A stretch of 64,000 nt of DNA from Chloroflexota bacterium. Its GTDB lineage: Bacteria > Chloroflexota > Anaerolineae > Anaerolineales > Villigracilaceae. The notes under the pieces are model-generated. The model had not been told where the DNA came from, made no database searches, and worked only from the letters and a program-made list of their open reading frames with translations. Made by a program: the position numbers and the translations under genes. Numbering within the stretch: the stretch's first letter is position 1; each line of letters opens with the position of its first letter. Of the stretch, positions 55,042 through 63,033 are shown piece after piece. The stretch covers positions 62,001 through 126,000 of the forward strand of contig JAIOOU010000003.1 in assembly GCA_021414245.1 (NCBI GenBank), read 5' to 3'.

Positions 55042-55692
55042 ATGCTACCGATCGGTGACGACGACAGTTCAAGCAGAACCACTCCGCTGGTTACCTACGC
55101 TTTGATTGCCATGAATGTGCTGTTCTTCCTGGTGGAAATGGGCGGCGGCGACGCTTTTATCATGAAATGGGCCTTTCTCCCAGCCCGTTTCATGGCCAAC
55201 CCCGCAGCCGATTTTCCGACCCTCTTTTCCTCGATGTTCATGCACGCCGGGTGGCTCCATCTTGGGGGCAATATGCTTTATCTTTGGATCTTCGGCAACA
55301 ATGTAGAGGACCGTTTTGGACATGGCATGTTCGTGATCTTTTACCTGCTTTGCGGTTTGGGAGCCACATTTGCCCAGTTGCTGTTCAGCACGGGATCCAA
55401 TGTGCCGAACCTCGGCGCATCCGGGGCAATTGCCGGAGTTTTGGGCGCCTATATTTTGATGTTCCCGCAAGGACGGGTGCGGGTATTGCAGGGTCAACAG
55501 ATAATTCAAATGCCCGCTCTGATCGTGATCGGCTTTTGGATTATTTTACAGCTTTTCAGCGGCATCGGCTCCATATCCACGTCTGCGGAAACAGGCGGAG
55601 TCGCCTATATGGCTCATGTCGGCGGATTCGTGGCCGGATTTCTACTGGCCTTTTTGTTTGGGGGCCGTTCTCAGGGACGGCTGGCCAGGTAG
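55042..55692 (+). CDS. Rhomboid-family intramembrane serine protease
   Basis: 216 residues with six or so membrane helices. Hallmarks: FMHAGWLHLGGNMLYLWIFG with the HxxxN oxyanion motif, the catalytic Ser127 in GASGAIAGVLGAY, and His192 in MAHVGGFVAGF. Rhomboids cut within membrane helices of substrate proteins; substrates here are unknown. AAAAGGAGATAATACAT precedes the ATG. A perfect 7-bp hairpin without a T-tract (CCTGCTG/CAGCAGG) follows the gene near 55750. Confidence 0.93.
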   Translation: MLPIGDDDSSSRTTPLVTYALIAMNVLFFLVEMGGGDAFIMKWAFLPARFMANPAADFPTLFSSMFMHAGWLHLGGNMLYLWIFGNNVEDRFGHGMFVIFYLLCGLGATFAQLLFSTGSNVPNLGASGAIAGVLGAYILMFPQGRVRVLQGQQIIQMPALIVIGFWIILQLFSGIGSISTSAETGGVAYMAHVGGFVAGFLLAFLFGGRSQGRLAR

Positions 55693-55837
55693 ATCTCCAT
55701 CAGTAAAAACGATTTGCCTGATTATGACAATGTTTTTCTTTCCCGGGTCCCTGCTGGTCTTCAGCAGGAGAAAAACTATTAGAATCCCTGGACATGACAG
55801 CCCGGGGACAGTCATGCACGGAACGCCCTGGTGAAAT

Positions 55838-57115
55838 ATGACCCTTCCATCTGCGATACAACCTTATGACTGGACTTTCCGACGGGTCGTGTGGGCGACT
55901 CTTGTGTTCACATCCGTGCTGATCGGGTTTGGTCTTTTTTACCGGTTTTACCAGGTGATATTCATCTTGTTTATCGCCATCATGATGGGAACCGTAATCA
56001 GACCACCCGTTTCCTGGCTCTACGAACGGGGCCTCCCGAGGGCGGCCGGGATCCTGCTTGTTTATCTGCTTCTATTTCTTTTGATGATCGGTTTTCTTTT
56101 ATTGTTGTTTCCTATGATTCTGGAGCAAGGTGCAACCATTACCGTTGCGGTGCCGGATTATTATCAAAGTTTGAGAGAGTGGCTGGCAAAATCCAATGAT
56201 CTATTCCTCAATCAACTCCTGGCCAGATTCCTTCCCGTAACCCTGGCCGGATTGAAACCGATTCAACAAACCGGTCCGCAAATGATTGCTTCCGCCGAGC
56301 AGGCATTGGGTTATTTGAGTAGTGCTGTCCGGACGGTTTTCATTATTATTGTGACGCTGGTTCTATCCTTTTATTGGACCCTGGATGGACCGCGCGTGAT
56401 TAAGTCATTTCTGCTTCTGGTTCCTCAATCCCGGCGGGAAAGTACAGCCGAGCTCATAATGGAAATGGAATCCAGACTGGGTTTCTACATCGCGGGTCAG
56501 GCCACCCTGTGCTTGGTCATTGGAATTCTGGCGCTGGTCGCTTATCTGATGATCGGTCTTCCGAATGCTCTGGTCCTGGCGCTGATCGCAGCTGTATTGG
56601 AGGCGGTTCCGATGATTGGGCCGATCCTTGGCGCCTTTCCGGCAGCGCTGGCAGCCCTCGCGATTTCACCGGACAAGTTGATCTGGGTATTTTTCTCCAC
56701 CATCGTCATCCAACAGTTGGAAAACAGCCTGCTGGTTCCGCGTGTGATGAGGAGGGCAGTGGGCGTGAATCCATTCGTTACCTTGGTGGCTATTTTTGCA
56801 TTCAGCTCCCTCTTTGGCCTTGCCGGTGCCTTCATGGCAATTCCAATGGCTGCCATTATTCAGCTTGCCCTTAATCATTTTGTCTTTCATCCGGCGGTTG
56901 CGGAACCGGATAACTCGCCCGGGCGTGATTTTGCGAGCAGGTTACGTTATGAAGCGCAGGATCTTGTGCAGGATTTGCGCAAGCAGGCACGGGTCGCGAA
57001 AGGCGGCCCGGAGCTAAGGATCAAACAGATCGATCGTGTAATGGATGAGATCGAGTCCATTGTCACCGACCTGGATGTTCTCCTGAATGAAAACAACCCG
57101 CTGGAGGAATCGTGA
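55838..57115 (+). CDS. AI-2E family transporter (PerM/YdiK-like permease)
   Basis: 425 residues. About eight membrane segments and the family core (LVLALIAAVLEAVPMIGPILGAFPAALAAL, VFFSTIVIQQLENSLLVPRVMRRAVGVNPFVTL). The last 70 residues are a charged cytoplasmic tail. The family includes autoinducer-2 exporters and Na+/H+-type carriers, so cargo cannot be given. The next gene, of the same family, starts within its stop codon (GTGA). Confidence 0.88.
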   Translation: MTLPSAIQPYDWTFRRVVWATLVFTSVLIGFGLFYRFYQVIFILFIAIMMGTVIRPPVSWLYERGLPRAAGILLVYLLLFLLMIGFLLLLFPMILEQGATITVAVPDYYQSLREWLAKSNDLFLNQLLARFLPVTLAGLKPIQQTGPQMIASAEQALGYLSSAVRTVFIIIVTLVLSFYWTLDGPRVIKSFLLLVPQSRRESTAELIMEMESRLGFYIAGQATLCLVIGILALVAYLMIGLPNALVLALIAAVLEAVPMIGPILGAFPAALAALAISPDKLIWVFFSTIVIQQLENSLLVPRVMRRAVGVNPFVTLVAIFAFSSLFGLAGAFMAIPMAAIIQLALNHFVFHPAVAEPDNSPGRDFASRLRYEAQDLVQDLRKQARVAKGGPELRIKQIDRVMDEIESIVTDLDVLLNENNPLEES

Positions 57116-58323
57116 CAAAACAGCTGTTTATCTTTGCAACAGCGATCATGACCACACTCCTGGCGATGGCAGCCCTATGGCAGTTCCGCATGGCTGCCGG
57201 TTACGTTCTCATTTCGCTTGCTTGTGCAGCCGCAGTCCGCCCGGTGATCCTGTTTTTGGCAGGACGAAGTTTTGCAAAGCGGCTGATCCTGCTGATATTT
57301 TTTGCCATCGGCCTTGGGGGGCTGGGCTTTTTGATTTACCTGGCCGCCAAATCTGCGGCTGGTGAGGTTCAGCAGTTGGCGCAGGCATTATCGACGCAGG
57401 CGGCCTGGAACCTTCCGGCGTGGCTGGCAGGCAGTTCGCTTGAAAAAACGCTGGCGGCATGGGTTCCAACACCTGGCAGGATCTTTGAGATGGTAATCAC
57501 CGGAGAACAAGGACAGCTTGTTCTCCCGGCAGTATTTAATCTTACACAGGGACTCGGCGGCATTTTAAGCGGTACACTCCTTGTTTTCTTTTTAAGCATT
57601 TATTGGAGCCTTAACCAAATTCACTTTGAAAGACTTTGGCTCTCGCTACTTTCATCTGATCAACGCAGACAGGCACGGGACATATGGCGCGCGATCGAGC
57701 TTGACCTGGGGGCCTATATTCGAAGTGAGATCATTCAAAGCCTCCTGGCAGCCCTGCTTTTGGGCCTCGGGTATTGGATGCTCGGATCCCCCTACCCGGC
57801 GCTGCTGGCGTTGATCGGTGCCCTGGCTTGGCTGGTTCCGGTTGTCGGGATCTTTCTGGCTGTTTTCCCTCCGATCTTCATGGGAATGTTGACAGGCCTA
57901 CAGGTAAGTATTTTCACAACAATCTATACGGTCATCGTCCTCGCGGGGCTTCAGGTTTGGCTTGAGCCCCGCCTGTTTAGACGAAAATGGGACAATCCTG
58001 TTTTGACCCTCGTAATTCTTCTGGCCCTTGCAGATGCCTTTGGCCTTCCTGGTATTTTAATTGCGCCGCCCTTGTCAGCAATTTGCCAGATTGTATGGTC
58101 TTTCCAGTTCAGCAACCGCATGGCTTCCGGGGCTGCCACACGGATATCTGACCTTAAGGAACGGCAAACAGGATTATGGGTTGCGATTGGAGAGATGGAC
58201 TCGGAGCCTCCGCCATCCCTCATCTCTGGAATGGAACGTCTCACCCATTTGCTTGAGAAAGCGGAACCCATTCTCCCCGTGACCGACCCACTTAAAACCA
58301 TTGGCGGACTTCCATCTCCATAG
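57112..58323 (+). CDS. AI-2E family transporter, second copy
   Basis: 403 residues. GTG start overlapping the upstream stop by 4 bases, so translation is coupled. The family core is present but divergent (LLALIGALAWLVPVVGIFLAVFPPIFMGML, VLAGLQVWLEPRLFRRKWDNPVLTLVILLALADAFGLPG). Members are usually homo-oligomers; the coupling here suggests a possible hetero-oligomeric pair. Repeat copy 4 lies 98 bp after the stop. Confidence 0.85.
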   Translation: MTKQLFIFATAIMTTLLAMAALWQFRMAAGYVLISLACAAAVRPVILFLAGRSFAKRLILLIFFAIGLGGLGFLIYLAAKSAAGEVQQLAQALSTQAAWNLPAWLAGSSLEKTLAAWVPTPGRIFEMVITGEQGQLVLPAVFNLTQGLGGILSGTLLVFFLSIYWSLNQIHFERLWLSLLSSDQRRQARDIWRAIELDLGAYIRSEIIQSLLAALLLGLGYWMLGSPYPALLALIGALAWLVPVVGIFLAVFPPIFMGMLTGLQVSIFTTIYTVIVLAGLQVWLEPRLFRRKWDNPVLTLVILLALADAFGLPGILIAPPLSAICQIVWSFQFSNRMASGAATRISDLKERQTGLWVAIGEMDSEPPPSLISGMERLTHLLEKAEPILPVTDPLKTIGGLPSP

Positions 58324-58421
58324 CGAAAAAGGCCAGGCTTTTTTCGGCCTCTGAAAGGATTGATTCAATAATTTCCTGCGTTCGACCATGCGGACCTTTG
58401 ACCCTGCGATCATGCATTGGT

Positions 58422-58481
58422 CTCCCCCGACCGGCGTAGATAAATACTCCCTGACCGATGGATGTGGTTGGGGAGTATTTT
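58422..58481 (+). repeat. Two-hairpin intergenic repeat, copy 4
   Basis: Hairpin 1 is eroded (CTCCCCCGACCGGCGTAG). Hairpin 2 is well kept: AATACTCCC pairs with GGGGAGTATT around TGACCGATGGATGTGGTTG, followed by TTATC. It is the copy farthest (about 98 bp) from the preceding stop. Confidence 0.75.
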
Positions 58482-58509
58482 ATCTATGATTGATTCGTAC
58501 GTCCGGTAC

Positions 58510-58539
58510 TTGACGGTCGTTGTTTTGATGGGATCATAA
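58510..58539 (+). promoter_or_regulatory. Candidate promoter of the EF-hand lipoprotein gene
   Basis: TTGACG at 58510-58515 and TCATAA at 58534-58539 with an 18-base spacer, about 30 bp before the start codon at 58568. Consensus match by eye only. Confidence 0.25.
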
Positions 58540-58567
58540 GGAAGAAGAAATCAAAAGGAGATCGAAG

Positions 58568-59518
58568 ATGAGAATGAAAAGAGCTTATTTTACATATGCC
58601 GTGGTGTTTCTGGTATTACTGGCGTCCTGTTCGGCCTTACGCCCAACACCCGAAACCACCCAGGCTGCGCCGACCAAAACGGTGCAGCCGGCGACGGGCA
58701 TAGAATATCGTTTCGTTACGGATAAATTGTTGCTTCCAACGACGCCGGGTCAATCACGGGAATATGCATTGGATGTGGATGGGGATGCACAGGGCCATGC
58801 CGACAACCTGTTTGGTACCCTGCTGACATTGCTGGCTTCTGCAGCTCCTCAGGTTGATTTACAAGAAACTGTTGACCAAGCCCTCGAATCTGGTCAGATC
58901 GTCTCGCTGCATCAGGTAAAAGAGGATAACCCTCTGGATGACCCAAGCGTTTCATGGACGATATTTCAAGGGCAAAAATCCCAAACCCCGCCCAAATTCG
59001 ACGGTACTGACAAGTTCATGCTCAATGCCGACTATCCCGTAAACCTGCCCATCGTTGGCTCCCTCACAAATGGGCACTTTACAGGAGGGCCAGGGAGTGC
59101 GCAAATACAAATTTACCTTTTGGGGCAAATGATCGATATCAATTTGATTGGGGTCCGGCTTGAAGCAGACTTCAGCGTGCACGGTTGCGCCAATGGCAAA
59201 ATGGGGGGTGGGGTGACGATCGTCGAATTTCAGGAAAAACTTCTCCCTGCGATCGCCGAAGGTCTTAATCAGATCATTAAGAGCGACCCGTCCGCGGCGA
59301 AGACCCTGCTTTCCGCCTTTGATACGGATCAAAGCGGGACCATTTCCGTTCAGGAACTTGAAACCAATGCGATTTTGATGATCGCAGCTTCACCCGATCT
59401 CGATCTTCAGGATGCATCCGGAAAATTTAATCCCGGCCAGGATGGAGTGAAAGATTCCTATTCAGTGGGACTGGGCTTTTCGTGCGTCGCCGCCAGATTT
59501 GCCGTACCGGGAGACTAA
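58568..59518 (+). CDS. EF-hand lipoprotein
   Basis: 316 residues. Signal peptide ending in a lipobox (LVLLASC, Cys21), so it is anchored outside the membrane. The mature part begins with a Thr/Pro-rich linker. One canonical EF-hand loop is at 252-263 (DTDQSGTISVQE: Asp252, Asp254, Ser256, Thr258, Ser260, Glu263), implying calcium binding. The rest of the protein is not recognised. AAAAGGAGATCGAAG precedes the ATG. Repeat copy 5 starts 16 bp after its stop. Confidence 0.85.
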   Translation: MRMKRAYFTYAVVFLVLLASCSALRPTPETTQAAPTKTVQPATGIEYRFVTDKLLLPTTPGQSREYALDVDGDAQGHADNLFGTLLTLLASAAPQVDLQETVDQALESGQIVSLHQVKEDNPLDDPSVSWTIFQGQKSQTPPKFDGTDKFMLNADYPVNLPIVGSLTNGHFTGGPGSAQIQIYLLGQMIDINLIGVRLEADFSVHGCANGKMGGGVTIVEFQEKLLPAIAEGLNQIIKSDPSAAKTLLSAFDTDQSGTISVQELETNAILMIAASPDLDLQDASGKFNPGQDGVKDSYSVGLGFSCVAARFAVPGD

Positions 59519-59534
59519 TCCCGTCCTTGTTCAT

Positions 59535-59595
59535 CTCCCCCAAGTGGTGGGGATGAACACTCCCCGGCCGATGGATGCGGCCTGGGGGGCTTGGA
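59535..59595 (+). repeat. Two-hairpin intergenic repeat, copy 5
   Basis: CTCCCCCAAGTGGTGGGGA forms hairpin 1. Hairpin 2 reads ACACTCCCCGGCCGATGG, then ATGCGGCCTGGGGGGCTT: the inner GGCC/GGCC stem is perfect, while the outer arm is partly changed. It lies between the EF-hand lipoprotein gene and a DUF5670-like gene. Confidence 0.8.
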
Positions 59596-59640
59596 TGTAT
59601 GATGAATTTAGAACGAATACATCAAAAAAGGAGAAATCTT

Positions 59641-59799
59641 ATGCTTACCTGGATCATCGTAATTCTGCTCATACTCTGGTTGCTCGGCTATTTCGGCCCG
59701 AATGTATTTTCGGGCATACCCCGGAGCGGCAACGCTCTGCACGTGTTGCTGGTCATCGTGGTCATCCTCATCATCCTGAGATTGCTGGGAATCGCCTAG
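59641..59799 (+). CDS. Small membrane protein of the lmo0937/DUF5670 type
   Basis: 52 residues from the ATG at 59641 (AAAAAGGAGAAATCTT upstream; a longer in-frame start at 59575 lies inside the repeat and is unlikely). Two hydrophobic helices (WIIVILLILWLLGYFG and HVLLVIVVILIILRLLG) separated by a loop with Gly-Asn-Ala. This is the layout of the small lmo0937/DUF5670 family. Function unknown. A 12-bp-stem hairpin follows. Confidence 0.8.
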   Translation: MLTWIIVILLILWLLGYFGPNVFSGIPRSGNALHVLLVIVVILIILRLLGIA

Positions 59800-59822
59800 G
59801 TCCACGCCCACACGCCAGAAAG

Positions 59823-59851
59823 GGAAGGGCGTCCAATTCGGACGCCCTTCC
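59823..59851 (+). terminator. Hairpin after the DUF5670-like gene
   Basis: GGAAGGGCGTCC, loop AATTC, GGACGCCCTTCC: a perfect 12-bp stem followed by TGTAAATTT, a weak T-tract. Confidence 0.75.
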
Positions 59852-59880
59852 TGTAAATTTGAATGAAATGGAGGTTTTCA

Positions 59881-59940
59881 ATGTTATACACAATTGTGAT
59901 CGTACTGATTGTCCTGTTTGTAATCGGCTATTTAAGATAG
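59881..59940 (+). CDS. 19-residue hydrophobic microprotein
   Basis: The frame ATG (59881) to TAG (59940) encodes MLYTIVIVLIVLFVIGYLR, a single membrane helix. An AATGGAGGTTTTCA ribosome-binding site lies directly upstream, as good as any in the window. The start resembles the first helix of DUF5670-like proteins. It sits between a hairpin and the CBS gene, in a 180-bp gap otherwise empty. Too short for standard gene finders; translation would need proof. Confidence 0.55.
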   Translation: MLYTIVIVLIVLFVIGYLR

Positions 59941-59979
59941 ACAGCATGCACCTGCCTAGGTGTCTTGAAGGAGAAATCA

Positions 59980-60417
59980 ATGAAGAAGTGTAGGGAAGTT
60001 ATGACGAAAAATCCGGTTTGCTGCCAGCCGAACGATACTGCGGCTGAAGCGGCTAAGTTGATGTTGAAAAATAACATCGGTTCGGTCCCTGTTGTTGAGA
60101 ATGAACAAACCAAAAAGCTTCTTGGGATCGTGACGGATCGCGATCTGGCCTTGAAGGTCGTGGCGGAAGGGCTGGATGCCAAGTCCACAGTCGTGTATGT
60201 GGTAATGACTGGCAAGGTTGTGACCTGCCTGGCCGAAGATGATGTGCAAAAGGCATTGGACGCCATGGCACAGCATCAATTACGACGCATCCCCGTTGTG
60301 AATGACAAAAATGAAGTTGTGGGCATCATTTCCCAGGCGGATGTCGCTACCCGCGTGGATCAACCTGAAAAAACAGCCTTTATGGTTAAGGAAGTCTCGC
60401 AATCCAGTGCGGGGTAA
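59980..60417 (+). CDS. Two-CBS-domain protein
   Basis: 145 residues from the ATG at 59980 (AAGGAGAAATCA upstream). Two CBS motifs: VMTKNPVCCQPNDTAAEAAKLMLKNNIGSVPVVE ... LLGIVTDRDLALKVV and VMTGKVVTCLAEDDVQKALDAMAQHQLRRIPVVN ... VVGIISQADVATR. CBS pairs bind adenosine nucleotides and act as energy sensors. There is no fused effector domain. Part of the stress gene series. Confidence 0.93.
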   Translation: MKKCREVMTKNPVCCQPNDTAAEAAKLMLKNNIGSVPVVENEQTKKLLGIVTDRDLALKVVAEGLDAKSTVVYVVMTGKVVTCLAEDDVQKALDAMAQHQLRRIPVVNDKNEVVGIISQADVATRVDQPEKTAFMVKEVSQSSAG

Positions 60418-60428
60418 CGAAAAGAACA

Positions 60429-61346
60429 ATGAGCAGGAATCGCCGCTTTTCAGCATTATTGGTTTTGATATTGGCATTACTGCTGCCCTCGGCATGTGAT
60501 GGAATGACGGTGACTCCTTACCCAGTCCAGGAGGGTATGGTATTGGCTTCACCAGCACAGTCAGATCTGTATTGTGAGGCTTGTGCCCAGGCCACGCTGG
60601 CTGTCGCGATGACCCAGGAGAAGAGCAATGCTGATGCGCTTGCAGCCGCCACGGCTGAGATCGAGCGTGCCCATGCACAGTCGACATTAAACTCAGCCAA
60701 TGCGACCTTGAGCGGGGCACTTACCCAGGAACAGGAAAATTCCAATATCCTTGCCGCCCAGATCGCAGCGACCTCCCAGATTGAACGTGCGAATGCCCAG
60801 GCTACCCTCAACTCAGCCGGTTCAACTCAAATTGCCGCGATGACCCAGGATCAGTATGATCTCCAGCTTGCACAGGCGGCAGGAACGCAGACTGCCCTGG
60901 CCATGATGACCCAGCAGAAAGAAAACAATCTCGCCGCAAGCACCCAAACTGCAATTGCTGACGGGATTGCAACACAAACTCAGGCTGCAGCAGCGACGTC
61001 CCAATGGTATGAAGACCAGGTTCGCAAGCGCGATGAACAAAGGCAGGGACCCATTGCTTTTCTTTGGATGTGGTGTTTTCCTGCTTTTCTGGTGTTGTTC
61101 GCCGGTCTGATACTCTGGGGGTTGTGGCGCTGGATCCGGACTGAGAAAGCCGTTCAACCGGTTCTGGACAATCCCGAGCCTCTTCACCATCATGATAATT
61201 CGCTGCCGCGAATCGAAACCGATATTGTTGATAGTCCGTATCAGCTTATGGAACCGGATGACCAGGTTGATGATTGGATGGACGAAGTGAAACGCAAGCT
61301 GCTGGGCAGTGATAATGAGGATAAGCATGACAATACAGCCCTTTGA
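60429..61346 (+). CDS. Lipoprotein with Ala/Gln/Thr-rich coiled region, membrane helix and acidic cytoplasmic tail
   Basis: 305 residues. Signal peptide with lipobox (LLLPSAC, Cys23). Residues 50-200 are low in complexity with internal repeats: the block EIERAHAQSTLNSANATLSG recurs as QIERANAQATLNSAGSTQIA about 40 residues later, and probably forms a coiled coil. A membrane helix follows (about 208-236, FLWMWCFPAFLVLFAGLILWGLW), then a 65-residue acidic tail. The topology would be lipid-anchored outside with the C-terminus in the cytoplasm, which is unusual. No family recognised. Overlaps the next gene by 20 bases. Confidence 0.75.
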   Translation: MSRNRRFSALLVLILALLLPSACDGMTVTPYPVQEGMVLASPAQSDLYCEACAQATLAVAMTQEKSNADALAAATAEIERAHAQSTLNSANATLSGALTQEQENSNILAAQIAATSQIERANAQATLNSAGSTQIAAMTQDQYDLQLAQAAGTQTALAMMTQQKENNLAASTQTAIADGIATQTQAAAATSQWYEDQVRKRDEQRQGPIAFLWMWCFPAFLVLFAGLILWGLWRWIRTEKAVQPVLDNPEPLHHHDNSLPRIETDIVDSPYQLMEPDDQVDDWMDEVKRKLLGSDNEDKHDNTAL

Positions 61347-61986
61347 CCCCGATCGGTTCATTCAGAAGACAAGACGGATGAGGATCCAGGTGTCAGCTGT
61401 TCTCTCCAAATGGGGGCTGCTTCCCAGATTTAAACGCTGGCGCCTGACGCAGGATCCCGCCACCGGAATGATCGTTTTATTTGGCGTGCTTAATAATAAG
61501 TATATTGCGGCGCACACTTCAATTCCATTTGGCAATTACTTCGATCCGCGCCTGTTACATGATCTTGCAAATGAGCTCCAGGTACAGGTCGTTTCCTGCA
61601 ATAGTGACGGCCTGCGATATGCCTTTATTCTGGATCGAGGTCAGTTCGATAAACTGCCGACTCACATCGATTTTCCTCATGTTGACGATGGCAAACTATT
61701 GGTCAGGATTGTTTATGCGGAAGCCCCTCCACCTGCTCCACTTGTCCAGGTGGAAAACACCGTCCCGGATGACCGGGCATTTGCCCGAAAAGTTGCCGGC
61801 GCCTTTCTTAAGATTTTTGATGACATAAAGCTAAAAGATGATGCGGTCTTGAGTCTGTCGGCCCAGGTCCCGCCCGAGGTGGTTGTGATCGATGAAGACG
61901 AATTCTCCAAACGCGTGGCGGAACATGAGGTCAATCGGCAGAGGGTGAAACGGGTCAGCCGGCTCCTGAATGAAAAAAAAGAGTAA
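61327..61986 (+). CDS. Hypothetical protein coupled to the coiled lipoprotein
   Basis: 219 residues from the ATG at 61327, which has GAGG six bases upstream; earlier in-frame ATGs at 61309 and 61315 do not. It lies inside the end of the lipoprotein gene, so translation is probably coupled. The sequence looks globular and cytoplasmic (alternating strands to about 130, then a Pro-rich linker APPPAPLVQVENTVPDD and a helical C-terminus with EVNRQRVKRVSRLLNEKKE). I recognise no domain. It may act with the lipoprotein's cytoplasmic tail. Confidence 0.7.
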   Translation: MTIQPFDPDRFIQKTRRMRIQVSAVLSKWGLLPRFKRWRLTQDPATGMIVLFGVLNNKYIAAHTSIPFGNYFDPRLLHDLANELQVQVVSCNSDGLRYAFILDRGQFDKLPTHIDFPHVDDGKLLVRIVYAEAPPPAPLVQVENTVPDDRAFARKVAGAFLKIFDDIKLKDDAVLSLSAQVPPEVVVIDEDEFSKRVAEHEVNRQRVKRVSRLLNEKKE

Positions 61987-62068
61987 TTTAAGGCAGGGAA
62001 ATAAAAATAGCAGGCAAAATGTCAGCGTCCTGGATTAAAGGTCTTGTGCAGGGGATTCCCGAGGAAAA

Positions 62069-62236
62069 ATGAGTTTGAAATTGGCTCTGCTTTTTATTAC
62101 CATGGATTTACTAACGATCGCGGTTTATCCATTTGTGTTTATATACGGAAAGCTGCGCAAACTGTCAAAACCTCGCAACAAGGTTGCCGGGATAAATGTC
62201 CCGATACCTCTTTCCAGTTCTCCAGTTGGTGATTGA
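62069..62236 (+). CDS. 55-residue single-helix membrane protein
   Basis: The frame from ATG 62069 (CGAGGAAAA upstream) to TGA 62236 encodes an N-terminal hydrophobic helix (LALLFITMDLLTIAVYPFVFIYG) followed by a basic segment (KLRKLSKPRNK) and a short tail. The positive charges after the helix suggest the C-terminus stays in the cytoplasm. It lies 34 bp before the LSDAT gene. No family recognised. Confidence 0.55.
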   Translation: MSLKLALLFITMDLLTIAVYPFVFIYGKLRKLSKPRNKVAGINVPIPLSSSPVGD

Positions 62237-62270
62237 ATGGAAAGAGCGGATTGTGGAAGGTAGGGTTTCG

Positions 62271-62978
62271 ATGCGGATTCAAAAAATAAATTTCCGGGAC
62301 CAAAAAGCTATCTGTGTTTTTCCCACTGAAAGAGTTGAATTGGAGCAGGCCATTGTTGGGTTGGAACTGGCGGATCGGTATCCTGTTATTGTTTTAATTG
62401 GTGGAGTGATTGCTCCTCAATACGCAGGGGCCACGTGGAAGGCTATCCAGATAATATCGAGGCTTGCAGAAGACTTGAAAGCCCTAGTTGTTTGCGGTGG
62501 GACCGCCATGGGGGTGATGACTGAAATTGGGCGGGCCCGGTCGCAGAATCATTATGCTTTTCCACTGCTGGGGATGGCTCCCGAGGAATTGGTTACCTGG
62601 CCTGATGGCCCACGCGGCACGAGATTCTTATGGTGGGGTGTCAAACGCTGGCAGTTGGAACCGCATCACACACATTTTATTCTGGTGCCGGGAAGGCAAT
62701 TTGGGGATGAATCCCCCTGGATCGCAGATGCAGCCGGCATTCTTTCCAAGGGACATCGTTCCGTAACGATCCTGATCAATGGGGGCGAAATCTCACGAGG
62801 TGATGTTCAATTGAGCCTGGAGAAAGGACGTCCGGTCATTGCAATGGGGCACACTGGACGCCTGGCCGATGAATTTTCAAGACAAACCCATCGGCATAAA
62901 TTGGTCACAGTTGTTTCAGCGACAGCCGAGCAAAGGATCGTTGATGTGGTCAGCGCCTCATTATTGGAAAGAGAGTAG
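62271..62978 (+). CDS. SLOG-superfamily LSDAT protein (TRPM-like nucleotide-sensor fold)
   Basis: 235 residues from the ATG at 62271; an in-frame ATG at 62196 falls inside the upstream small gene. The Rossmann-like SLOG pattern is visible: VIVLIGGVIAPQYAGATW, LVVCGGTAMGVMTEIGRAR (about 72-90), LEPHHTHFILVPGRQFGDESPWIADAA and SVTILINGGEISRGDVQLSLEKGRPVIAMGHTGRLADEF. This fits the prokaryotic LSDAT family, related to the ligand-sensing domain of TRPM channels and proposed to bind nucleotides, sometimes within conflict systems. It has no fused effector here; the small membrane proteins upstream are possible partners. Confidence 0.75.
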   Translation: MRIQKINFRDQKAICVFPTERVELEQAIVGLELADRYPVIVLIGGVIAPQYAGATWKAIQIISRLAEDLKALVVCGGTAMGVMTEIGRARSQNHYAFPLLGMAPEELVTWPDGPRGTRFLWWGVKRWQLEPHHTHFILVPGRQFGDESPWIADAAGILSKGHRSVTILINGGEISRGDVQLSLEKGRPVIAMGHTGRLADEFSRQTHRHKLVTVVSATAEQRIVDVVSASLLERE

Positions 62979-63033
62979 GCCCTCAAGATTTGCTGCCTCT
63001 CAGTCATCCCTGACCAGCCTGGAGTGAATATCC

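Noticed and set aside
55042-58323. Rhomboid plus two AI-2E permeases as one quorum-sensing operon
   Set aside because: There is no luxS or receptor nearby, a 145-bp gap with a hairpin follows the rhomboid gene, and AI-2E family members often transport other things.
48157-59595. CRISPR array explanation for the five repeats
   Set aside because: Copies are kilobases apart, imperfect and always intergenic, with whole genes between them; no spacer structure.
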